Assembly (NCBI RefSeq): GCF_024158745.1 | Contig: NZ_JAMZAW010000031.1 | Coordinates: 1-64,000, forward strand | Direction: 5' to 3' | Length of the DNA: 64,000 nucleotides | DNA from: Paenibacillus tyrphae | GTDB lineage: Bacteria > Bacillota > Bacilli > Paenibacillales > NBRC-103111 | In this document: positions 6,483 through 13,549 of the stretch, one piece after another | Position numbering within the stretch: position 1 is the stretch's first letter | Layout of the letters: each line of letters begins with the position of its first letter | Program-made: the position numbers and the translations under genes | Notes under the pieces: generated by a model | Databases searched by the model: none | What the model was told of the DNA's origin: nothing | What the model saw: only the letters and a program-made list of their open reading frames with translations

Positions 6483-8447
6483 TTATATTTTTTGCTTCCG
6501 TTTAATTAACTCCCGATTCTCCCACAAAAGCATGCGTAAGTTTGATTTTGACCCTTGAATAACAAAATGCGGAATTTGTCTTTGCTTTGCAATTTCAACG
6601 CAGCTCCAGGTAGCTCGGTGCGATGTTGCCGTCAGTAGAAAAAATAAAGCATCGGCTTTGCTTAAATCCGCGTGAATGCGTTCCGGGGCGTCGCCGCTAT
6701 CATGTACGAGTATTGCGCCTGTCTCCGCCACAACCCCTTCGAACCATTTCCGCAGACCGCCGACAATTACGATTTTACACTGATCCAAGAATGGATCCGG
6801 CTTCGTCTTCTCGGCTGGCCTCCTAAGTAAAGATGGTTTATTTGCTTTGAATTCCTGCTCGGCCGCAGACTGTTTTGTTTTCCGGTACAATCGGGATAAT
6901 CGGGCAAAACGTCCTTCGTGAGCAACATTGAATAGACATGGATCCCCGTGATTAGGTTGTTGTATTTCAATATCTCGTCGGTGCAAAGGATATCGGTTTT
7001 GTGAATTGTTGATGTCTACACAGTACCACGTGAAATGATCTCCGAGCTCGACATATCCATCAAATTGGCGGACCGGAGCATAGGTATCGTCTCCTTGAAG
7101 CAGGAGCTCGATTTCATATAGGGTCATGCCGTTTTGTTGTTTGCCTGGCGAGCATTGCACTTCGGCTTCATGCTCAAGCCCGTGTTGATGGATCATCGAT
7201 TCCGTAATGTTAAACGTTGTTCCGTCCTCCAGCACGATGTAACCGCCATGATCGCGACGATAGAACGTACCAACATAAGAATCCCGGCTCACTTCCGGTA
7301 TGCTTGGTGCTGATTCAATCGAATTATCGCTTATCTGTAGATGATCTTTAGATTGCACCTGCCCATTTCCTTGCTGAAACTGCTCCAAAAGATCAATCAA
7401 GTCAAAAATTTTCCTTATCCGAGCCCTAAGAACAGATGCGTTCTCCGGATTGGCTTGCCGAAGCTCGTGATAAAGTTTGTCCGACTCCGGCAACAAGGAA
7501 TTTAAAAGAAGCCCGATAAGCTCTTCCGTGCTACTTTGTCCTTTCCTCTCATACTGTTGTTTCCATTGTTCCAATTCATCTTCTATTTTTATCACATTGG
7601 CTTTCATTTCTTCGACTTTCAATTCGGCTTCTTTCACCAGAACTAGCAGATCGTTTTTATCCTTATTCAAACCATCCAGCCGAGCTTCCAGCTGAATCCG
7701 GCAGGCTTCCGCTTCCGTTTTTTGCTTCGACGCCTGTTCTTTCAATATCATGAATTCCGCCGCTAATTGCTTCTTTTCGCTTTCTATTTTTTCCAGCTTC
7801 TTCGTTTGAATTCCAAGCTCCTTACGCAACTGCTCGGCTTCCTTTTCCCTCGTCTGGCGTAAGGCAACCTCGTTCTTCAACTTTTGCTCAATAATAGTAT
7901 GCTTTTCGTCGTTGGAACGGTCATCTTGCGGACTCTTCGCTTCCGGAGCCTTCTCTTTTAATCCTTCTTCAAGCTCTCTTATGGCCTTTTCCCAGGATGT
8001 TCTTCCTGTCGCGCGGCCAGGATGAAACCGGAGAGCCCAGTACACGTGCCATCGCCCAAATTTTAAGATGTTCTCCTCTTTTGCAGCCAAAAATGTTTCC
8101 AGGGAGACGGGAGATTCGTCTTTTAACAAATCGAATACGGTGAATATGATAACCCAACAAAGTCGTTCTCGATCAGAGGTGAGATAATGTTTTTGCAGTT
8201 GGAAGAGTAGTTTATGAAAGAGTGCATCGGGAAATTTCTTATACTTGGAGAAAACGATGGGGAAATTTAAGAAATGGGCTATTGCTCGTTTTTGTTGAAC
8301 GGATAATTCATTAATTAAAAATCTGAATTTATCGATCGGGAAAGGGAGACTTATCTCTTCTTGTATAGCTTGCATAAAAGTCGGCTTTTGTTCCTCATGT
8401 CCCTCCGATAAGGAGCTAATTTGACGGACTTCGGCCTTTTCGCTCAT
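6483..8447 (-). CDS. coiled-coil DUF2325 protein with central OB-like segments
   Basis: 654 residues from ATG 8447, chosen because AGGAGG lies 7 nt upstream; the frame itself opens 33 nt earlier. Architecture: helical N-terminal region (about 1-180), long charged coiled coil (about 185-310, KLEKIESEKKQLAAEF-type heptads), two short beta-rich segments (about 385-455, GTFYRRDHGGYIVLEDG; and 460-535, FDGYVELGDHFTWYCVD) that look OB/S1-like, then a C-terminal DUF2325 domain (about 560-645: CKIVIVGGLRKWFEGVV, DALFFLLTATSHRATW, IPHFVIQGSKSNL). DUF2325 is an uncharacterised Rossmann-like domain. The gene follows the MoxR-vWA operon on the same strand after a 195-nt gap containing a hairpin. It could be a separate unit; possible RNA or nucleotide sensing is inference only. 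Confidence 0.75.
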   Translation of the reverse strand: MSEKAEVRQISSLSEGHEEQKPTFMQAIQEEISLPFPIDKFRFLINELSVQQKRAIAHFLNFPIVFSKYKKFPDALFHKLLFQLQKHYLTSDRERLCWVIIFTVFDLLKDESPVSLETFLAAKEENILKFGRWHVYWALRFHPGRATGRTSWEKAIRELEEGLKEKAPEAKSPQDDRSNDEKHTIIEQKLKNEVALRQTREKEAEQLRKELGIQTKKLEKIESEKKQLAAEFMILKEQASKQKTEAEACRIQLEARLDGLNKDKNDLLVLVKEAELKVEEMKANVIKIEDELEQWKQQYERKGQSSTEELIGLLLNSLLPESDKLYHELRQANPENASVLRARIRKIFDLIDLLEQFQQGNGQVQSKDHLQISDNSIESAPSIPEVSRDSYVGTFYRRDHGGYIVLEDGTTFNITESMIHQHGLEHEAEVQCSPGKQQNGMTLYEIELLLQGDDTYAPVRQFDGYVELGDHFTWYCVDINNSQNRYPLHRRDIEIQQPNHGDPCLFNVAHEGRFARLSRLYRKTKQSAAEQEFKANKPSLLRRPAEKTKPDPFLDQCKIVIVGGLRKWFEGVVAETGAILVHDSGDAPERIHADLSKADALFFLLTATSHRATWSCVEIAKQRQIPHFVIQGSKSNLRMLLWENRELIKRKQKI

Positions 8448-8568
8448 GAACATCCTCCTATTTAATGAATAAAACACCATAATTTAGGATTCGATGCTCA
8501 GTTCCTAATTCCTCCAATTTATACAGAAATACTTAGGACCCAGTTAAAAATTCCTGCATACCCGGGCT

Positions 8569-8619
8569 CCCCGCAAAGCGCCCGGATTCCCTTCCTTGAT
8601 TCAACCTTGCTTTGCGGGG
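8569..8619 (-). terminator. long-loop hairpin between GIY-YIG and DUF2325 genes
   Basis: 11-bp perfect arms CCCCGCAAAGC 8569-8579 and GCTTTGCGGGG 8609-8619 with a 29-nt loop. The minus-strand tail has TTTTT only 13 nt later, so it may be a weak terminator, attenuator or mRNA-stabilising hairpin. Confidence 0.45.
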
Positions 8620-8642
8620 CGGTGTAACGACCGGAAGTGGAT

Positions 8643-9002
8643 TCACTGCCTCGGCGGCTTGTTGTATCCTCTGTCCCCGTAAGGCTGCAATTTTTCCAGC
8701 CACGGTTTTTCCATCATTTTGAGCTCCCACTTCATATCCGTCACATCGTCCGTTTTCTGCTCCTCCAGCACCTCATAGGTGAAGGCTTCGGCTCCATGCT
8801 CCTTCCAATCCTTTTGCAGCTCCAAATTGGCGAATCTCCCCATATCCAGCTGCATCTTGATGGTCATCCATTTGTTTTTCAGATTCGGATAGCTGTCCAC
8901 GAAAATTTTGCCGTTGACTTTATTCGTGATTTGGATGATCCCCATGTAAGTCTTAATCTGCTTAAATTCCTCCAGCAGCTCCTTGCGTTTGCTTTTATCC
9001 AT
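8643..9002 (-). CDS. GIY-YIG-family protein with degenerate catalytic motifs
   Basis: 119 residues from ATG 9002 with GGAAGGAG 9 nt upstream. The context VNGKIFV, ELQKDWKEHGAEAFTYEVLEE and WLEKLQPYGDRGYNKP matches a Firmicute GIY-YIG nuclease subfamily. However, the first motif reads GII instead of GIY, the second reads FVD instead of YIG, and the expected catalytic Arg after it appears as KNKW. Glu in the C-terminal part is present. Predicted to have lost endonuclease activity, possibly keeping DNA or protein binding. Its start is 28 nt after the vWA stop, so it is the last gene of that operon. Confidence 0.75.
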   Translation of the reverse strand: MDKSKRKELLEEFKQIKTYMGIIQITNKVNGKIFVDSYPNLKNKWMTIKMQLDMGRFANLELQKDWKEHGAEAFTYEVLEEQKTDDVTDMKWELKMMEKPWLEKLQPYGDRGYNKPPRQ

Positions 9003-9030
9003 GTTTTGTCTCTCCTTCCGGGCCCGTAAA

Positions 9031-10107
9031 TCATAAATACCGGGCGATAATCCGAACCAGCTTGGCCGGAAATTCATTTAGATTGGTAATATCCAGGAAT
9101 CGCTCATTCCCATAGATTTGGCTAATGACGTCCTTGTCTTGGCCGATCGCGGCGGCAAGAAATGTAATTCCTTTCCGCTCGTATTCGGCAATCGTCTGCT
9201 GCATGTCTTGAATGGCATAGCTGCCGGTATAATCGTCCATGGCTTTGGGCTGTCCGTCGCTGATGCTGATCAAGAGCTTCGTCTTTTGCGGCGTGACAGC
9301 CAGCCGTTCCGCAATAATTCTTAAAGCCATGCCGTCGCGATTGTTGCTTCTGGCCCGAATCCCCATTAGTCGGAAACGGTCATTCGCATCGGTTCGATCA
9401 AAGTCGGTATAGGCATAAATCGACATTTGCTCTAGTCTGGAAGTATCCGCCGTATCGCCATAGATCAAAACGGGGATATGACACAGCTGGCAAAATTCAT
9501 ATACGGCGATGACTGCACGCTTGGCCGCTTCCAATCTGCCAAAAGCCGTCATCGATGCCGATTCGTCGACCCTCAGACCGACCACAAGCGAAGGCGATTC
9601 CGTCGGAGGGCGTTTTTTGGCAAAATACCTGAAATCCCGGTAAGCCACGCTGTCCGCTTGAAATTTGCTGCCGTAGTAATGATTTCTTGCAAATTCAAAG
9701 GAAGCCTCTTGCTCCAGCAGCGGAAGCGTCTTTCTTGCAATTTCCCCTACGATGGGCATTAGTCCCTTGCTCAGGCGGACATATTCCTGCTGGTTTGCCT
9801 GATCGTAATCCGGACGGTGAACGACGAGCTTTACCTTATGATGAATTGAATTGGACACAACTTCCCGTGCGTCTTGATTCAGCTTTTTGCGGAAATTGCG
9901 CTCTTGCCGCTTCGCCTCCTCTGACACGGATTCAGGGTTGGCCGGATGATAGGCCGGAGCGTTGCTTTCCCCCAAATCCGAGCTTTCCATGCCGGCATCA
10001 TCCTCGGAACCATCGGAATCATCGATGCGGTCGGACGAGCTCTCTTCGCTATCCGCGCTTTTTTTCAATGCGATCGCGTCATCGTCCGCAGGATGGTCTA
10101 GATCCAA
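9031..10107 (-). CDS. vWA-domain (CobT/ViaA-type) partner of the MoxR ATPase
   Basis: The only available start in this frame is a TTG at 10107 with GGGGAG a poor 17 nt upstream. Residues 1-60 are very acidic and low complexity; 65-150 are helical; a C-terminal vWA domain (about 170-358) has the MIDAS motif DESASM and the downstream ISDGQP aspartate. MIDAS vWA proteins pair with MoxR-type AAA+ ATPases (CobS-CobT, RavA-ViaA, CbbQ-CbbO, NorQ-NorD), which fits the preceding gene. The frame is open upstream to an A9 tract inside the end of the ATPase gene, so the natural product may be a continuation of the ATPase by frameshifting. Confidence 0.85.
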   Translation of the reverse strand: MDLDHPADDDAIALKKSADSEESSSDRIDDSDGSEDDAGMESSDLGESNAPAYHPANPESVSEEAKRQERNFRKKLNQDAREVVSNSIHHKVKLVVHRPDYDQANQQEYVRLSKGLMPIVGEIARKTLPLLEQEASFEFARNHYYGSKFQADSVAYRDFRYFAKKRPPTESPSLVVGLRVDESASMTAFGRLEAAKRAVIAVYEFCQLCHIPVLIYGDTADTSRLEQMSIYAYTDFDRTDANDRFRLMGIRARSNNRDGMALRIIAERLAVTPQKTKLLISISDGQPKAMDDYTGSYAIQDMQQTIAEYERKGITFLAAAIGQDKDVISQIYGNERFLDITNLNEFPAKLVRIIARYL

Positions 10108-10142
10108 GTCGGTACTATCGACATCTCCCCAAGTCTTGATCT

Positions 10143-11252
10143 CTAAGGCTTCAGAATCCCGTTTTTTTTTACTTGAGTTTCAACCTCATCCAAGCTTGCC
10201 GTCAAGCCATGGCTTGCAAGCGCATCTTCCAACAGCTTGATTTCCTCGGAGTCGGTTGTGATCTTGTAGATGACTTTATGATAAAGGGATTGTTTCACGG
10301 AGGCCCCTTCGGCGACCGCATCGGCCCAGTAGAAATAGGAACGCATACCGGCCACCCCTTTAATTGCATTGGCCCGGGCGGTTTTGTCCAGAATAATAAT
10401 GGTGTCTGCCAAAACGTCCAATACCCGTTCATTTCTGTAACCGGTTTTGGCCATGGCGCGTTCCATCATCACTTCTTTCGTCGGCAGATCCATCTTTTCC
10501 GAGTGCTGAACTCTGTCGCGCAATGCCTCGTTTAACGGCCTGGCCCCTGCGTAGCTGCGGTTAGTCGTGATGACCGATATGAAATCCGGATGTCTGCGCA
10601 CGATTTCCGTAGGGAGATTAATGCTGCCATCCAGTTCTAAGGCGGAATTGAGTGCCATTAACACCGCGGCATCCCGAATGACGTTCGGCTCTTGGATTTC
10701 CAGGACGTACCCCTTCTGATAAGCCCGGACGATCTCGGAAGGGTAGAATCGATACTCTACCGCCTCGCCTTCGGTGTTTTCCGCAGCCAGCTTCAGCAGC
10801 TGCTTCATTTTTAAGGCAGCCTGCTCCGGGGCGATTCCCAAGACGTCGGTCAAAACTCCGGCTGCGCTTTGAAAACCGTCGCTCTCGTACAACGCCTTCA
10901 AAGCCGCCCGGTCCGCAGGCTCCAGCTTCTCCAGCCGCTCAGAGGAAATCACGGGCAAAATTGCGCCGATAATATCCGATTTATCCATATCCGCAAAGCA
11001 AGTGACCTTTGTATACGGTAACCCAAAATTCGCCGACAATGCTTTGGCGAGCTGCGTTTTTCCCGAGCCTGCATCGCCCTCCAACAAAATGTTGGCGATT
11101 TTCATTTCCCCGCGGTGCCAGTTGCGCTTGACTTCCGCGCTTATGCGTCGTTCTTCTTCGCTGGCCTTATGCGTTGACGGCTTTTGCCATACAAGCGCTT
11201 GTTCCGCATCGGTCAGTTGTCTTGCAGGAGACAATACATATTCCTGATTCAT
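10143..11252 (-). CDS. MoxR-type AAA+ ATPase
   Basis: 369 residues from ATG 11252 (AGGAAG upstream). Walker A GDAGSGKT at about 59-66. The Walker B position reads GYVLEIQEP, where a Gln replaces the usual Asp before the Glu. Sensor/arginine-finger region ITTNRSYAGARPLNEALRDR is typical of the MoxR/CbbQ/CobS group, ring ATPases that remodel or insert cofactors into partner complexes with a vWA protein. The last residues are encoded by A9 at 10162-10170 and the frame stops 16 nt further. Second gene of the operon, 25 nt after the DUF6530-like gene. Confidence 0.9.
   Translation of the reverse strand: MNQEYVLSPARQLTDAEQALVWQKPSTHKASEEERRISAEVKRNWHRGEMKIANILLEGDAGSGKTQLAKALSANFGLPYTKVTCFADMDKSDIIGAILPVISSERLEKLEPADRAALKALYESDGFQSAAGVLTDVLGIAPEQAALKMKQLLKLAAENTEGEAVEYRFYPSEIVRAYQKGYVLEIQEPNVIRDAAVLMALNSALELDGSINLPTEIVRRHPDFISVITTNRSYAGARPLNEALRDRVQHSEKMDLPTKEVMMERAMAKTGYRNERVLDVLADTIIILDKTARANAIKGVAGMRSYFYWADAVAEGASVKQSLYHKVIYKITTDSEEIKLLEDALASHGLTASLDEVETQVKKNGILKP
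10162..10170 (-). other. A9 slippery tract joining the ATPase and vWA frames
   Basis: On the transcript GT-AAAAAAAAA-CGG. With nine A the ATPase ends KKNGILKP; with ten A the frame continues KKKRDSEALEIKTWGDVD and then straight into the vWA protein, with no stop. A9 is long enough for RNA polymerase slippage, as known for dnaX in Thermus. Alternatives are a natural indel or sequencing error. Confidence 0.55.
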
Positions 11253-11277
11253 TCCTAACCACTTCCTCTAATTCAAG

Positions 11278-11757
11278 TTAATACCCCATGTCCTTCAAAA
11301 TTCTGGATAACGTGCGCAACCGTTCCCCGATCAGCTCGCCGTCGTCGCTCAGAGCCTGATTGAACAGCTTGATATCTTCATTGATACGCTCATTGTCCGT
11401 ACAGATGGACACAGTCATGGCATCCCCTTGCAGACCGACCCGGTCGATCACCGGCTCCTGCGGGTCATACAAATGCTCATACCGGTAAGCTTCGCGAAAA
11501 TGCGCCATCGTCCGGCAAATCAGAATGGACAAATCAAGAACGCGGTGAAGAGGCATCTCCTCCGATTGCCGGGACCATTTTTCCCCTGTGTATCGCCATA
11601 CCTTGGCCGAAATATCGATTTTTCCCCTGTCATTCCATTGGGCCAATCCCAAGGATAGACCTTTGGCATCCGTGTTGCGGGCGAATCGGCCGTCAACCTG
11701 CTCATAATTTTCGGAAACGACAACTGGCTTATGCTTTAACGTAGTCGGTATTTTCAT
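11278..11757 (-). CDS. DUF6530-like protein, first gene of MoxR-vWA operon
   Basis: 159 residues from ATG 11757 (AGAGG 8 nt upstream; an earlier in-frame ATG at 11775 has none). Begins MKIPTTLKHKPVVVSENYEQ; other characteristic stretches are NTDAKGLSLGLAQWNDRG, MPLHRVLDLSILICR and DPQEPVIDRVGLQGDAMTV. I associate these with the uncharacterised DUF6530 family from memory. No signal, membrane segment or catalytic motif is recognisable. Its position, first in the operon behind a sigma-A promoter and 25 nt before the ATPase, suggests an adaptor or client of the MoxR-vWA machine. Confidence 0.75.
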   Translation of the reverse strand: MKIPTTLKHKPVVVSENYEQVDGRFARNTDAKGLSLGLAQWNDRGKIDISAKVWRYTGEKWSRQSEEMPLHRVLDLSILICRTMAHFREAYRYEHLYDPQEPVIDRVGLQGDAMTVSICTDNERINEDIKLFNQALSDDGELIGERLRTLSRILKDMGY

Positions 11758-11775
11758 GTTATGACCTCTTTTCAT

Positions 11776-11815
11776 TTACTAAATCACTGATTTACTAATT
11801 TACTAAATTACTAAA
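11776..11815 (-). repeat. five 8-nt tandem repeats in the operon 5' UTR
   Basis: Units TTACTAAA, TCACTGAT, TTACTAAT, TTACTAAA, TTACTAAA in exact 8-nt register; in the transcript UUUAGUAA repeated, giving regularly spaced UAG or UGA triplets. They lie between the predicted transcription start (about 11819) and the ribosome binding site of the first gene, so they would be transcribed. Confidence 0.8.
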
Positions 11816-11825
11816 TTGCAACTTC

Positions 11826-11854
11826 ATTGTATCCTTCACTTGATCGAATGTCAA
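11826..11854 (-). promoter_or_regulatory. sigma-A promoter of the MoxR-vWA operon
   Basis: Minus strand TTGACA (11854-11849), 17-nt spacer, TACAAT (11831-11826). One mismatch to consensus overall; start expected near 11819. Confidence 0.75.
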
Positions 11855-11886
11855 TCCGTTGGTTGACCGGCTGCTTCAAAAAGAAA

Positions 11887-11930
11887 AAGAGCCGTTTCGG
11901 CTTCCCTTATGATGGGGAAACCCGGCTCTT
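11887..11930 (-). terminator. terminator of the GntR-SBP gene
   Basis: AAGAGCCG 11887-11894 with CGGCTCTT 11923-11930, inner imperfect GGTTTCCCC/GGGAAGCC pairing, then TTTTTCTTTTT on the minus strand. Separates this gene from the MoxR-vWA promoter. Confidence 0.75.
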
Positions 11931-12008
11931 GTTCAATCCAAAGCAGAATTTGGGAGTCTATAACCTTGCGGCTCTATTTATTTATTGCGTGAAATTTCCG
12001 GATGACTA

Positions 12009-13385
12009 TCATGAACCAACCGCCAGACGCTCTTCGATTTGGGAGCACAGTGCCTCCTCGGTTTCCAAGCCGGCCCAATACATCTTGAGTTCCTGGTTGA
12101 TGACGGACAGCTCTCTTGCGCTGATCGCCAAATCCGTAAAATACCGAAAGCCGGGAATCGTTTCGCGAAATAGTGAAAAGCGCGACGGGAGATACCTTTT
12201 TTCTCCCCCTACCCACTCGGCGGCCGATTTTCTGGCGGGAAGACTGTACGTGTTCTGCCGAACGAAAAGCTGGGCTTTGTACCCGGTCAAAAATTCCACC
12301 AGCTTGGCGGCGGCAGCCTTGACGCGCGACTGCCGATTGATCCCCAGCCCGATGTTCAGCAGCATTGTCATCGGCGTGCCCAGATGCGGTACGGGTGCGA
12401 TGTCAAAGGATACCCGCTCGCCAAGCAAATAATTCAAATAAAAATAACTGGTCATAATCATCGACGCTTTGCCCTTGGCCAGAAGCAGCTCCGATTCGCC
12501 GGTCGTAACCCCTTCCGATAGTGAGGGAATACTATGCTTCATCTCCCCGCAGTAGCGAAGCGCGTCCAGCATCGGCGTACCGGCAAGCTTAAGCCGGCCG
12601 TCTTCGTGCCGCTCGAACTTTCCTCCGGTCTGCAACAGCAGAAGAGGCCAGCGGTTCGACGAATACAAGTCGCAATGAAAGCCAAGCCGTTCACCCGGAA
12701 TGGCAAGCCGCGAAGAATAGTCGATCAGATCGTTCCACTGCCAGCTGCTGTCCGGCTCGGATAAATGTGCCTCTCGAAAATGATCCCGGTTATAACAAAG
12801 AATGAGCGGAGAAAAAATAAACGGCTGCACGAGCTGGCGGTCATTCACCTTAAACGCGTCCGACAGGAAGGAATACAACTCCGGATTGCGTTCCATCGGC
12901 TCCAGCAGCCCTTCGGCTCCGTTCTCCACACATTCCTGAAAATTCATAAAGTTCATCATGACCACATCGAGGATGCCGCCGGACAAGTACTCACTGATAT
13001 ACCTGTAGTTGGTGCTGGATGTAGGCACAGCTTGTACGCGAATATGCGGGTTTTCCTCCTGAAAGATGGACAACAGTTGATGAATCCCCGCTTCTCCGGT
13101 GACGGAGCTGTGAAAGCCCAGCTTTACCGTAACGAAAGCTCCGTCCATAGGACCGACAACCTTCGTACCGACGCGCGGTATTTTTTCGATCAGTCCCTCC
13201 GAAACGAGAACCTCCAGCCCTTTTCGCACCGATTGATTGCTCAACTGGAATTGCGCAGCGAAAGATTTTTCGGAAGGCAAATAGTCTCCTACCGGCCGCT
13301 TTCCTGTCAATATGTCTTCCCGCAGCGTACTGACGAATTCGCTCAGCCGCTCGCGGGGCGTTTTGCGACTTGTCCTTGCTTCCAT
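12009..13385 (-). CDS. GntR-type HTH fused to a periplasmic-binding-like sugar sensor
   Basis: 458 residues from ATG 13385 (GAGG 7 nt upstream). Residues about 8-78 form a GntR winged helix (LREDILTGKRPVGDYLPSEKS, LSNQSVRKGLEVLVSEGLIE). Residues about 85-455 resemble a family 1 extracellular solute-binding protein (HQLLSIFQEENPHIRVQAV, GILDVVMMNF, KGKASMIMTSYF) but there is no signal peptide. It is therefore predicted to be a cytoplasmic one-component regulator sensing a sugar or oligosaccharide, an arrangement typical of Paenibacillaceae. It lies 165 nt downstream of the beta-helix gene on the same strand, so it may control it or a distant locus. Confidence 0.85.
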   Translation of the reverse strand: MEARTSRKTPRERLSEFVSTLREDILTGKRPVGDYLPSEKSFAAQFQLSNQSVRKGLEVLVSEGLIEKIPRVGTKVVGPMDGAFVTVKLGFHSSVTGEAGIHQLLSIFQEENPHIRVQAVPTSSTNYRYISEYLSGGILDVVMMNFMNFQECVENGAEGLLEPMERNPELYSFLSDAFKVNDRQLVQPFIFSPLILCYNRDHFREAHLSEPDSSWQWNDLIDYSSRLAIPGERLGFHCDLYSSNRWPLLLLQTGGKFERHEDGRLKLAGTPMLDALRYCGEMKHSIPSLSEGVTTGESELLLAKGKASMIMTSYFYLNYLLGERVSFDIAPVPHLGTPMTMLLNIGLGINRQSRVKAAAAKLVEFLTGYKAQLFVRQNTYSLPARKSAAEWVGGEKRYLPSRFSLFRETIPGFRYFTDLAISARELSVINQELKMYWAGLETEEALCSQIEERLAVGS

Positions 13386-13505
13386 CCTTAGACCTCATTT
13401 CCATCCGATACACGGTAAAGAACAGGAAATAGGGACGAATCCTGTATCCGCTCTAATAGTTGTTATTATAGCAATATTCTCCTATTCCATGTCAACGTAC
13501 GAAGG

Positions 13506-13539
13506 ATTCACGGCATAACGATGCCGCTATACCGTGAAT
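13506..13539 (-). terminator. hairpin after the beta-helix gene
   Basis: ATTCACGG 13506-13513 with CCGTGAAT 13532-13539, with an alternative nested GGCAT/ATGCC. No T-run, so it may only stabilise the mRNA end. Confidence 0.45.
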
Positions 13540-13549
13540 CCCGTCAAGC

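Noticed and set aside
9687-10139. Plus-strand frames opposite the vWA gene
   Set aside because: Antisense shadows of a gene with clear domain motifs; low-complexity translation.
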